A program made the translations under genes and the position numbers. The notes below the pieces were generated by a model that was given only the letters and a program-made list of their open reading frames with translations, was not told where the DNA came from and did no database searches. Below are positions 1-7,655 of a stretch of DNA of 19,253 bases, piece by piece (the stretch's first letter is position 1; each line of letters starts with the position of its first letter). The DNA is from Butyricicoccus_A sp945486175 (GTDB taxonomy: Bacteria > Bacillota > Clostridia > Oscillospirales > Butyricicoccaceae). The stretch lies in NCBI GenBank assembly GCA_945829445.1, contig CALZUY010000036.1:1-19253 (forward strand). Direction: 5' to 3'.

Positions 1-2228
1 TCCTGGAAGGTCAGGTAAGCGGTGCGGTAATCACAGCCTGCGGCAACCAGACGCGCCATCGATTCGATGACTGCGCAGGACGCGCCGAGGAACGGATTCT
101 GCTCCATGAAATACGGGTCGAAGCCGAAGCCCATGACGGAAGCGGTGGAGCACTGGCCTGCGGTCGGCAGCGTTGCCGCCATGACCTGTGTCGGGGTCAG
201 CTGGTTCTTGCCGCCATACGGCATGAAGACGGAGCTTGCACCGATGGAGCCGTCAAAGCGCTCGGTCAGGCCGCGCTCGAGGCAGATATTCAGTGTAGAT
301 GCCATATTCAGCATCTTTTCCTTCAGGTTTGCACCCTCTGCCGGGCATTCAATGCTCGGAACGGGCAGCTGGGAAACGTGTGCGTCCGCATGCTTGGATG
401 CACCGTTGGTGTTGAGGAAGTCGCGGGAGACATCGACAATCGTCTTGCCGTTCCATGTCATGCGCAGGCGGTTGGTGTCGGTGACAGTCGCAACGACAGT
501 TGCCTCGATGTTTTCCTCATTTGCCATCTTGATGAACTTCTCGACGTTCTCCGCCGCGACGACAACTGCCATACGCTCCTGGGACTCGGAAATTGCCAGC
601 TCGGTGCCGTCCAGACCGTCATACTTCTTCGGTACGGCGTTCAGGTCGATATCCAGACCGTCTGCCAGCTCGCCGATGGCGACAGATACGCCGCCCGCGC
701 CGAAGTCGTTGCAGCGGCGGATCATGCGGGTGACCTCCGGATTGCGGAACAGGCGCTGAATCTTGCGCTCCTCCGGCGGATTGCCCTTCTGTACTTCTGC
801 GCCGCAGGTTTCCAGCGATTCCGTGGTATGGCTCTTGGAGGAACCGGTTGCGCCGCCGCAGCCGTCGCGGCCGGTGCGTCCGCCGAGCAGAATGACAATA
901 TCGCCCGGATCCGGAACCTCACGGATCACATTTTCAATCGGAGCCGCGCCCACAACCGCACCGATTTCCATGCGCTTTGCGACGTAGCCCGGATGGTAGA
1001 TTTCATGGACAAGGCCGGTGGAAAGGCCGATCTGGTTGCCGTAGGACGAATAACCGCCCGCTGCGGTCGTACACAGCTTGCGCTGCGGCAGCTTGTGCTC
1101 CAGCGTCTCATTCAGCGGTACCGTCGGATCGCCCGCACCGGTGACACGCATCGCCTGATAGACATAGCTTCTGCCGGACAGCGGGTCACGGATGGCGCCG
1201 CCAAGGCAGGTCGCCGCGCCGCCGAACGGCTCAATTTCGGTCGGATGGTTGTGCGTCTCGTTCTTGAACATCAGCAGCCACGGCTCCTTCTTGCCGTCTA
1301 CGGTTGCCTGGATGCGGATAGAGCACGCATTGATCTCTTCGCTCTCGTCGAGGTTTGCCAGATTGCCGCGCTTCTTGAGCACCTTGCCGGCAGCGGTGCC
1401 GACATCCATCAGCGTGATCGGACGCTTTGCCGCCTTCTCCTCGCCATAGACCTCACGGCGGCCCGCCAGATAGCGGTCAAATGCATCCTTGACCATCTGG
1501 TCATCGATGATGCTGTTGTCGATCTCAGTCAGGAAGGTGGTGTGACGGCAGTGGTCAGACCAGTAGGTGTCGATCATGCGCACCTCGGTGATGGTCGGGT
1601 CGCGCTTTTCCTCGCCCGCAAAATAGCTCTGGAGGAACTGCAGGTCGTCCAGCTCCATCGCCAGGCCGAGACTGGTGCGCATGTCCTCCAGCGCCGCAGT
1701 GTCCATCGAGATAAAGCCCTCGACGGTGTCGACCGTGGTCGGAATGGCATAATTTGCCTCAAGGGTTTCCGGCTTGTCCGCAGACGCCTCGCGGGAGTCG
1801 ACCGGGTTGATGAGATAGCCGCGGATTTTATCCAGCTCCGCGTCCGTCAGCTTGCCGCCGAGCACATAGATATGTGCCGCCGCGACCTTCGGGCGTTCGC
1901 CCTGCGTCATCAGCTGAATGCACTGTGCGCACGAATCCGAGCGCTGGTCATACTGGCCCGGCAGCGGCTCGACCGCGAGAATGCGGTAATCGCCTTCCGG
2001 CATCGGGAACTGCTCATCATAGCAGTCATCCACCATCGGCTCGGAGAACACAATGTTCTTCGCCTTCGCATAGACCTCCGCGTCAATGCCCTCGACATCG
2101 TATCGGCACAGCTCGCGCACATAGGTGAGCGCCGGAATCTCCAGCAGCTCGCGCATGCTGCTGCACAGCGACTGCGATGCGCTGTCGAATCCGCTGCGTT
2201 TTTCAGTATAGCATCTTAATACTGCCAT
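1..2228 (-). CDS. purL: Phosphoribosylformylglycinamidine synthase, N-terminal 742 codons (runs off the left edge)
   Basis: This enzyme makes formylglycinamidine ribonucleotide from FGAR, glutamine and ATP, the fourth step of de novo purine synthesis in the cytoplasm. My reverse-strand translation starts MAVLRCYTEKRSGFDS at 2228, with GAGGTG five bases upstream, and stays open to position 1. Recognisable motifs are the linker-domain signature WSDHCRHTTF near residues 223-232 and the synthetase motif ETHNHPTEIEPFGGAAT starting at residue 324, followed by GGAIRDPLSG and by GAGGVSVAIGELADG. The spacing fits the single-chain clostridial PurL of about 1,240 residues, so about 500 residues should lie to the left, including the C-terminal glutamine amidotransferase domain. 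The gene stands alone behind its own promoter. A 613-codon open frame on the opposite strand is only its antisense shadow. Identification is firm; that the missing part is intact cannot be seen. Confidence 0.96.
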   Translation of the reverse strand, partial: MAVLRCYTEKRSGFDSASQSLCSSMRELLEIPALTYVRELCRYDVEGIDAEVYAKAKNIVFSEPMVDDCYDEQFPMPEGDYRILAVEPLPGQYDQRSDSCAQCIQLMTQGERPKVAAAHIYVLGGKLTDAELDKIRGYLINPVDSREASADKPETLEANYAIPTTVDTVEGFISMDTAALEDMRTSLGLAMELDDLQFLQSYFAGEEKRDPTITEVRMIDTYWSDHCRHTTFLTEIDNSIIDDQMVKDAFDRYLAGRREVYGEEKAAKRPITLMDVGTAAGKVLKKRGNLANLDESEEINACSIRIQATVDGKKEPWLLMFKNETHNHPTEIEPFGGAATCLGGAIRDPLSGRSYVYQAMRVTGAGDPTVPLNETLEHKLPQRKLCTTAAGGYSSYGNQIGLSTGLVHEIYHPGYVAKRMEIGAVVGAAPIENVIREVPDPGDIVILLGGRTGRDGCGGATGSSKSHTTESLETCGAEVQKGNPPEERKIQRLFRNPEVTRMIRRCNDFGAGGVSVAIGELADGLDIDLNAVPKKYDGLDGTELAISESQERMAVVVAAENVEKFIKMANEENIEATVVATVTDTNRLRMTWNGKTIVDVSRDFLNTNGASKHADAHVSQLPVPSIECPAEGANLKEKMLNMASTLNICLERGLTERFDGSIGASSVFMPYGGKNQLTPTQVMAATLPTAGQCSTASVMGFGFDPYFMEQNPFLGASCAVIESMARLVAAGCDYRTAYLTFQ

Positions 2229-2289
2229 GTTGCACCTCGAAAAAACATAGTATAGTCGTCAAATTTTTACGAATAGCATATTTAATACT

Positions 2290-2318
2290 ATCATACCGTT
2301 TTTCCCCTCCCTTTTCAA
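2290..2318 (-). promoter_or_regulatory. Probable sigma-A promoter of purL
   Basis: On the minus strand, TTGAAA (2318-2313) and TATGAT (2295-2290) are separated by 17 bases, close to consensus. Transcription would begin near 2283 and give a leader of about 55 nt before the purL start codon. I see no purine-riboswitch core or terminator in that leader. PurR-type operators cannot be judged by eye. Confidence 0.75.
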
Positions 2319-2420
2319 GGGCAGAGTGGCAGAAAAACCGTATTTTGCGCGAAAATTGCGGAATTTTCCCGCCTGTTTGGGCGTTTGACCAACACTTTTG
2401 TTACAAAAGAAACACGAACA

Positions 2421-2463
2421 CAGAAATGCTCCCCCTGCGGCTGCCTGCACACAGAGGGAGCAT
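2421..2463 (-). terminator. Probable terminator after htrA
   Basis: Twenty bases past the htrA stop codon the minus strand can form a 12-bp stem (2452-2463 with 2426-2437, one G-U pair) with a 14-nt loop. It is followed by a weak U-rich tract (TTTCTGTGTT). The stem is good but the U tract is poor, so efficiency is uncertain. Confidence 0.55.
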
Positions 2464-2482
2464 ATTTGCTGTCATATGGAAG

Positions 2483-3943
2483 TTACGGAATGGTATAGCC
2501 ATAGCGGCCGTATGGACTGGTCTGCCCGTCCTGCGACGAATCCTGCTGCGTCGCAGAGGTGCCTGCCAGATCCGCCTGATCGACCAGCGTAATCCGGATG
2601 GTGAGCGTCTTGCCGGAGCGGTAGATCGTCAGCTCCATCGAGTCGCCTGCCTTCATGTTGTTCTTGATCGAGTTGATCTCGCTCATGCAGGTGATTTCCT
2701 CGCCGTTTACGCCGGTGATGATATCGCCCTCCTTGACGCCCTGCTGATAGGCATCGGACGCGGTATCGACACTGGTGACCATGACGCCCTGCGGGATTTT
2801 GTAATAAGCTGCGCGCATTTCATCGATGTCATAGCCGCTGATGCCGATCGCGGGACGGCCGGTGACATGGCCATAGGCAATGAGCTGGTCGACGACTTCC
2901 TTGACCGTGTTGGTCGGAATGGCAAAGCCCATGCCTTCAATCGAAGCGCTGTCCGCGCTGGTCGCGCTCAGCTTGGAAGAGGTAATGCCGATGACCTGCC
3001 CGTTCGTATTGATGAGCGCACCGCCGGAGTTGCCCGGATTGATCGCGGTATCTGTCTGAATGAGCGTCATTTCGCGGTCATTGATCGTGACATTGCGGTT
3101 GATGGCGGAGATAAAGCCGCCGGTAAAGCTGTTCTGGAATTCCACGCCGCCGGGCGAACCGATGGCGAACGCGCGGTCACCAACCCTGACGTCATCCGAA
3201 TTGCCGAATTCCGCGGCGGTCAGGCCGGTTGCATCGATCTTAATCACAGCCAGGTCGGTCTGTTCATCCGTGCCGATCAGCTCCGCCTCATAGGTAGTGG
3301 AATCGTTCATAACGACGGTAATTTTATCGCCGTCCTCCACGACATGGTTGTTTGTGATGATATAGCCGTCTTCACTCATGATGACGCCGGAGCCGGATGA
3401 CTCACTGCCCATCTGGATGTCATCGACAACAATGGACACGATGGACGGGGTGACCTTTTCATATACACCGGAATAGCTCGCCGCGTCATCGCTGCCCGCA
3501 TTGGATGTACCGCTGACCTGCATCTTTGTGGAATCCTCCGGCAGGCCGCTGCCGCTTTCCACCGTGCTGCTTGGGCTGTCCGCCGTCAGGCCGTTCAGGT
3601 CAATGCCGCCGCCCGCAAGCATGCCGCCGCCAAACGCCACCACTGCAATGACAACGCCCGCAAGTACCGGCTTCCACGGGAATTTCCCGCGCGGCTTCTT
3701 ATTTTTATTCGGCTTCTGTCCGCCGCTCCACTGCTCATAGGCGGAAGGGCCGGTTGGGCCGTCGGGGGGTGGTGTGCTGCCGCCCGTGCTGCCGGCAGAC
3801 GAATCGCTGCCATAGCTATAAGACTGATAGCTGCCTGTATTGTGATATGCACTTCCCGGCTGCTCGTCCGCGCCGCGTACCGGCGTCTGGAACGGAGTGG
3901 TCTGGGAATCTTCGTATTCATTATTCCGATTAAACTCATCCAT
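2483..3943 (-). CDS. htrA: Membrane-anchored HtrA/DegP-type serine protease with PDZ domain
   Basis: This is a 486-residue trypsin-like S1C protease that degrades or refolds damaged proteins outside the membrane. Residues 1-88 are a cytoplasmic, Ser/Gly/Pro/Tyr-rich low-complexity tail with no Cys. One membrane segment spans about 90-111. The protease domain covers about 157-355 with the full catalytic triad: His200 (TNNHVV), Asp230 (TDLAV) and Ser306 (GNSGGAL). One PDZ domain spans about 365-455 (VKEGDIITGVNGEEI), and a short Ser/Gln/Gly-rich tail ends the protein. Size and layout match Bacillus HtrA-family proteases. AAAGGAGG lies 8 bases before the ATG. The response regulator and kinase genes lie directly upstream on the same strand, recalling CssRS control of htrA in Bacillus, though a hairpin separates them. 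Substrates are unknown. Confidence 0.95.
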   Translation of the reverse strand: MDEFNRNNEYEDSQTTPFQTPVRGADEQPGSAYHNTGSYQSYSYGSDSSAGSTGGSTPPPDGPTGPSAYEQWSGGQKPNKNKKPRGKFPWKPVLAGVVIAVVAFGGGMLAGGGIDLNGLTADSPSSTVESGSGLPEDSTKMQVSGTSNAGSDDAASYSGVYEKVTPSIVSIVVDDIQMGSESSGSGVIMSEDGYIITNNHVVEDGDKITVVMNDSTTYEAELIGTDEQTDLAVIKIDATGLTAAEFGNSDDVRVGDRAFAIGSPGGVEFQNSFTGGFISAINRNVTINDREMTLIQTDTAINPGNSGGALINTNGQVIGITSSKLSATSADSASIEGMGFAIPTNTVKEVVDQLIAYGHVTGRPAIGISGYDIDEMRAAYYKIPQGVMVTSVDTASDAYQQGVKEGDIITGVNGEEITCMSEINSIKNNMKAGDSMELTIYRSGKTLTIRITLVDQADLAGTSATQQDSSQDGQTSPYGRYGYTIP

Positions 3944-3970
3944 AAGCGTAGCCTCCTTTGTTATGCTTCT

Positions 3971-3976
3971 ATTGTA
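3971..3976 (-). promoter_or_regulatory. Possible -10 element for htrA
   Basis: TACAAT on the minus strand lies about 28 bases before the htrA start codon, inside the short gap after the kinase terminator. No convincing -35 box is found at 16-18 bases. This would suit a promoter that needs an activator such as the neighbouring OmpR-type regulator, but that is inference. Confidence 0.35.
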
Positions 3977-4040
3977 CGCGGGGAATATGATCTTTCGTTG
4001 TCGCCAATGTTAAGATTTTGTGAATCCGGGCCGTCATGCA

Positions 4041-4075
4041 AAACAGACGCCTCTGCATGGCCTGCAGAGGCGTTT
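4041..4075 (-). terminator. Hairpin terminator after the sensor kinase gene
   Basis: Just beyond the kinase stop codon, an 11-bp perfect stem (4063-4073 with 4047-4057) with the 5-nt loop GGCCA is followed on the minus strand by TCTGTTTTG. The other face carries a TTTT run too, so it could act in both directions. It should separate the two-component operon from htrA, at least in part. Confidence 0.65.
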
Positions 4076-4081
4076 TCTGTG

Positions 4082-5551
4082 TTATTTTTGTGTCAGCTGG
4101 CGTGCTTCATTCCCGCCGGACGGTTTCTGTGCGAGCGGGACGGTGAACGCAAACTCAGTCTCTCCGTTCGCCGAGCGCACGGAAATTTCACCGCCGTGCA
4201 GATTGATGATGGATTTGACGATATACAGTCCGAGGCCTGCGCCCGTGCGGTCACGGCTGCGGCTGCGGTCGACCTTGTAAAAACGGTCAAAGACATGCGG
4301 CAGATCCTCCGCCGGGATTTCAGAACCTGTATTGCGGATCGAGAACAGGCTCATTGTGCCCTCCTCCTCCGCGCGGATGGTCAGCGTGCCGCCGTCATTG
4401 ACGAACTTGACCGCATTGTCCACAAGGTTGTAAATGACGCGGTAAATATGGTCGCTGTCACCGTTGACAATCAGGCTGTCCTGCAGATCGACATCCATTT
4501 CCAGCTGTTTGTCATTGATCTGCTTTTCAAAGCTGATGAGCACACGCGCCGCCATTTCCGTCAGGTCGAACGGTGCCGGCGTGATAATCAGCTCACCCGC
4601 CTGGATTTTCGCCGCGTCCAGCATGCGCATGACAAGGCGCGACAGGCGGTCAACCTCCTCCGAGATGATGCGCAGGTACTGTGGATGGCGCTCCTGCGGA
4701 ATCGTACCGTCCAGCATGCCGTCGACAAAGCCGCGGATGGATGTCATCGGGGTTTTCAGCTCATGCGAGACATTCGCGACAAAGCCGCGGCTCAGCTCCT
4801 CCTGCTGCTGCAGCGAGGTTGCCATGTTGTTGAAGCTGATTGCCAGCTCATCGATTTCATCGCAGTTGTTGTTCTCCGAAACGCGCACGTCAAATTCGCC
4901 GTGCCCGAACTTTTTCGCCGCGGAAACCAGTCCCTTGAGCGGCCGCGTCAGCATATCCGACAGGAACCAGCTGATAATCAGCGTCAGCACCAGCGTGATG
5001 GCGACGATGAACAGATAGCTGCGCATGATGGTGTGCATCAGTCCGGTGGTCGAAGCGGACGGAATTGCCGCGATGACCAGTGCAGCTGTCTGCCCGGTCT
5101 CATCCACACAGTTTGCACCCGCAATAAAATAGTTTTCCGAAAACAGGCCGCTGACATTGCCCAGCCCGAAATAAGAGCCCTTGTCCCGGATGGACTGAAC
5201 CAGCTTTGCGCTGACGGTACCCTGAATCTGGTCTTTTTCAATGCCATCATTCTTCGGCAGCGAGCAGATCAGCACTTTGCCCTGTGGATCGGTCAGCAGG
5301 ATCGTGCAGCCGCTGACTGCCGCCTGCTGGTCCAGATAGGTCTTGAGGAATGTATTATCCTGCGTCTGCAGCAGGACAGAGTTGTTTTCGACAATCGCGT
5401 CGACATAGCTGACGGTTGTCTCCAGCTGCTCCTGCTTTTCCTGCACGGAATAGCGGCTGACCTGCGCCATGAACACGCCGCCCGCAAAGGTAAAGCTGAT
5501 GAGGATCAGCAGTGCGAACGCCATATAGTTCTTGACAAAAATATTTCTCAT
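4082..5551 (-). CDS. Membrane sensor histidine kinase (HAMP, HisKA, HATPase)
   Basis: This 489-residue kinase is paired with the upstream response regulator. Transmembrane helix 1 spans about 9-29, an extracytoplasmic sensor region about 30-177 resembles a Cache/PAS-like fold, and helix 2 spans about 178-198. A HAMP linker (about 199-250) follows. The HisKA motif SHELKTPMTS carries the phosphoacceptor His263. The ATPase domain has its N box at NLVDNA (375-380), an F box at FDRFYKVD and a G2 box at GAGLGLYIV. The G1 box reads RNTGSEIP rather than DxGxG, a variant common in Firmicute kinases. The start codon is three bases after the regulator stop codon, so translation is coupled. The signal sensed is unknown; the downstream protease suggests envelope stress. 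Confidence 0.93.
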   Translation of the reverse strand: MRNIFVKNYMAFALLILISFTFAGGVFMAQVSRYSVQEKQEQLETTVSYVDAIVENNSVLLQTQDNTFLKTYLDQQAAVSGCTILLTDPQGKVLICSLPKNDGIEKDQIQGTVSAKLVQSIRDKGSYFGLGNVSGLFSENYFIAGANCVDETGQTAALVIAAIPSASTTGLMHTIMRSYLFIVAITLVLTLIISWFLSDMLTRPLKGLVSAAKKFGHGEFDVRVSENNNCDEIDELAISFNNMATSLQQQEELSRGFVANVSHELKTPMTSIRGFVDGMLDGTIPQERHPQYLRIISEEVDRLSRLVMRMLDAAKIQAGELIITPAPFDLTEMAARVLISFEKQINDKQLEMDVDLQDSLIVNGDSDHIYRVIYNLVDNAVKFVNDGGTLTIRAEEEGTMSLFSIRNTGSEIPAEDLPHVFDRFYKVDRSRSRDRTGAGLGLYIVKSIINLHGGEISVRSANGETEFAFTVPLAQKPSGGNEARQLTQK

Positions 5552-5554
5552 GAA

Positions 5555-6232
5555 TCAATCCCTGGTTTCAAATTTATAGCCGACGCCCCAGACGGTTTTC
5601 AGCTCCCACTTGTCGCTGACGCCTTCGAGCTTTTCGCGCAGGCGCTTGACATGGACATCAACCGTGCGGGTATCGCCGAAATAATCAAAGCCCCAGACAT
5701 CGTCCAGCAGCTGTGCGCGCGTAAACACGCGGTTCGGGCTGGACGCGAGGAAATACAGCAGTTCGATTTCCTTCGGCGGCGCATCGACGCGCTTGCCGTC
5801 GATAATCAGGTCATATGCCTGCTTGTCTATGGTGAGCTTGTCAAATGAGATTTTGCCGCTGTCCTCCGGTGCAAAGCGGCGGAATACCGCGCGCACGCGC
5901 GCGACAACCTCGCGCATCTCCAGCGGCTTGACAATGTAATCATCGGCGCCCATTTCCAGGCCGTTGACCTTGTCGAAGGTCTCGCCCTTGGCGGTCAGGA
6001 TGATAATCGGCACCTTGCTCTCGGCGCGGATGATTTTACAGACCTCCCAGCCGTCCATGACCGGCATCATGACATCCAGCAGAATCATATCCGGATTGAC
6101 CTTGCGCCACTGCGCAACGCCTTCCTCGCCATTTTCCGCCTCGGTAATTTCATATCCCTCGCGTTCGAGGTACAAACGCAGAAGCTCTCGGATGTTGCCA
6201 TCGTCCTCTACGATCAGAATTTTCTTGCTCAT
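5555..6232 (-). CDS. OmpR/PhoB-family response regulator
   Basis: This 225-residue two-domain transcription factor has a receiver domain (about 4-115) and a winged-helix DNA-binding domain (about 128-222). The receiver has the acidic pair Asp10/Asp11, phosphoacceptor Asp53 (LLDVMMP), Thr80 (ILTAKG) and Lys102 (IVKPL). The effector ends with the typical TVDVHVKRLREKLE and VWGVGYKF motifs. I chose the ATG at 6232, giving MSKKILIVEDD, because GAGGAG stands just upstream and the receiver begins at once. The reading frame stays open to 6418, but that extension crosses two terminators and has no family support. It forms an operon with the kinase. Its target is unknown; htrA is the nearest candidate. 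Confidence 0.95.
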   Translation of the reverse strand: MSKKILIVEDDGNIRELLRLYLEREGYEITEAENGEEGVAQWRKVNPDMILLDVMMPVMDGWEVCKIIRAESKVPIIILTAKGETFDKVNGLEMGADDYIVKPLEMREVVARVRAVFRRFAPEDSGKISFDKLTIDKQAYDLIIDGKRVDAPPKEIELLYFLASSPNRVFTRAQLLDDVWGFDYFGDTRTVDVHVKRLREKLEGVSDKWELKTVWGVGYKFETRD

Positions 6233-6271
6233 GCCCGCTCCTCCTCTTCGTAACTGCATGGTTCGCCTTTT

Positions 6272-6277
6272 ATTATA
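6272..6277 (-). promoter_or_regulatory. Perfect -10 box upstream of the response regulator
   Basis: TATAAT on the minus strand lies 39 bases before the regulator start codon and downstream of the tandem terminators. No good -35 box is seen at 16-18 bases; a TTGCGC lies only 12 bases away. Weak or activator-dependent transcription, perhaps autoregulation, is possible. Confidence 0.45.
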
Positions 6278-6331
6278 CGGCATTTTATGGCGCAATTCAT
6301 CACTTTTTTGTAAACGAGGGAAAATCGGCAC

Positions 6332-6365
6332 AAAAAATCCGGCCCACACCTGCGTGCCAGCCGGA
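6332..6365 (-). terminator. Second of two tandem terminators after the rnf operon
   Basis: TCCGGC/GCCGGA outer stem (6360-6365 with 6338-6343), with an inner CAC/GTG pairing, is followed by TTTTTT at 6337-6332 on the minus strand. It lies about 20 bases beyond the first terminator and would insulate the two-component operon from rnf read-through. Confidence 0.7.
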
Positions 6366-6385
6366 AATCTGTGTATTCTATGTGC

Positions 6386-6410
6386 AAAAAACCTCCCGCT
6401 TGAGGGAGGC
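6386..6410 (-). terminator. First terminator after the rnf operon
   Basis: GCCTCCC/GGGAGG-type stem (6404-6409 with 6392-6397) with a 6-nt loop is followed by six U residues at 6391-6386 on the minus strand. It begins directly after the stop codon of the barrel-protein gene. The repeats TTGCACA/TGTGCAA (6411-6417 and 6381-6387) flank the stem and could extend it across the U tract. Confidence 0.85.
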
Positions 6411-6417
6411 TTGCACA

Positions 6418-7605
6418 TTATTCTTCTTCGTCCGAATCGTCCTCCTGACTGTATTCGTCAGAATTGTCATAGGAACCGGACAGACGTTTTTCCACCGCAG
6501 CGAGTGCGCCTTCGCTGTCGGCTGTACCGTCCAGCACTGCATCGCCGTCATATGCCAGCCATGCATCACTGCTGCGGAACACCGGGACAACAACCGCAGT
6601 CTCCGACAGCTCCTGAACCGTTTCCAGCAGGGTTTCCGCCTCATCGGCACTGTTTACCGGGACAAACAGCCGGTCTGCCGCCTCCAGCAGTGCGCCGGCA
6701 TCGCCGACCGGGATACCGTCCTCCTCGCCGTTTGCCGAGAGATCAGTCAGATCGGACAGCGAGTCCGCCGTCAGGCTGACCGCTGCATCACCTGCAGCAT
6801 GCTGGATTTCTTCCAGCGCATCCAGCAAAACGGATGCCTGATCGTCCGGATAGCGGTCAAATTCCGCGCGGTCGAGATGCCCGCGGGGCGGGAACGTGAA
6901 ATCGGCGAGCATCAGCTCGTCACAGCCCACCTCCACTGCACTCTCCGCGATGTCACACAGGTATTCCACTGTGTCATCATTGGTCGGATCGAGCCAGCGC
7001 GTGTTGTCGTAGTCCAGCCACGTGCCGCCGCGTTCAAACTGAATCGCGAGATCGGAATTATATTTGGTCGCCTGTGCATCGTGCAGGCAGTAAATGCGCC
7101 CGATAACATGCACGCCGGCATCCTTCAATGCGGCAATGGTCTCCTCCAGCGCATCCGCGCCGCTGTCGACAAGATATTCCACCTCATCGATCTCGCGGGT
7201 ATCGACGGAAATATTCAGGTTGCCCTCGCCATCCTTGATGTTGACGACAACGGTATCGAGCGCACCGTTCTCCGCCAGCTCCAGAATGCGATCCTGTTCC
7301 TCCGCGACCGCACCCGCCGCCAGCATGACAATGCGGCTGTCGGGTTCCTCCGGCTCAGGCTCCGGCTGCTCCACAGGAGCCTCCTCCTGCGGCTGCTCCG
7401 GTTCCGCATTGCCTTCGCCCTCCAGCTGCTGTGCCTCCTGTGCCAGCACGCCGTACCGGTCGATGACATGTGCGCCGTTCTCATCGAACGACAGGCACCG
7501 TGCGACAAGAAAGACGCCCACGGCAGCAACCAGCACCGCCACAATCAAGACAGCGGCCACCGTGCGGCGGATGCGGGATTGATTGGGGTTGTGATTGCTG
7601 TTCAT
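6418..7605 (-). CDS. Membrane-anchored putative glycoside-hydrolase-like TIM barrel (DUF4015-like), last gene of the rnf operon
   Basis: This 395-residue protein has an N-terminal membrane anchor (about 14-36) and then a Pro/Glu-rich linker (about 66-89). A probable TIM barrel (about 91-375) resembles the putative glycosyl hydrolase family DUF4015 (PF13200). The matching landmarks are VVVNIKDGEGNL (119-130), VIGRIYCLHD (167-176), the TRWLDPTNDDTVEYLCDIA region (202-220) and ELMLADFTFPP (230-240). A Ser/Asp/Glu-rich acidic tail ends it. GAGGAGA lies just before the ATG. The gap to rnfB is 50 bases with no terminator seen, and two terminators follow, so it is probably cotranscribed with rnf. 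The assignment is from memory of the family; no activity or substrate is established. A role in cell-wall polysaccharide or spore envelope is conceivable but unproven. Confidence 0.75.
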   Translation of the reverse strand: MNSNHNPNQSRIRRTVAAVLIVAVLVAAVGVFLVARCLSFDENGAHVIDRYGVLAQEAQQLEGEGNAEPEQPQEEAPVEQPEPEPEEPDSRIVMLAAGAVAEEQDRILELAENGALDTVVVNIKDGEGNLNISVDTREIDEVEYLVDSGADALEETIAALKDAGVHVIGRIYCLHDAQATKYNSDLAIQFERGGTWLDYDNTRWLDPTNDDTVEYLCDIAESAVEVGCDELMLADFTFPPRGHLDRAEFDRYPDDQASVLLDALEEIQHAAGDAAVSLTADSLSDLTDLSANGEEDGIPVGDAGALLEAADRLFVPVNSADEAETLLETVQELSETAVVVPVFRSSDAWLAYDGDAVLDGTADSEGALAAVEKRLSGSYDNSDEYSQEDDSDEEE

Positions 7606-7655
7606 GGGCGTCTCCTCATTAAAAAATACTCAGAATTTCGTTTGGCTGACAGGTT

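Noticed and set aside
378..2219. 613-codon open frame on the plus strand
   Set aside because: It is antisense to purL, whose motifs are unmistakable on the minus strand; the frame is open only because of GC-rich codon structure.
3842..5848. 668-codon open frame on the plus strand
   Set aside because: It lies antisense across htrA, the kinase and the regulator, has an odd Arg/Ala/Asp-rich composition and no family features.
6233..6418. N-terminal extension of the response regulator by 62 residues
   Set aside because: It would run through two intrinsic terminators and a promoter, lacks a ribosome binding site at its start and is not part of the family.
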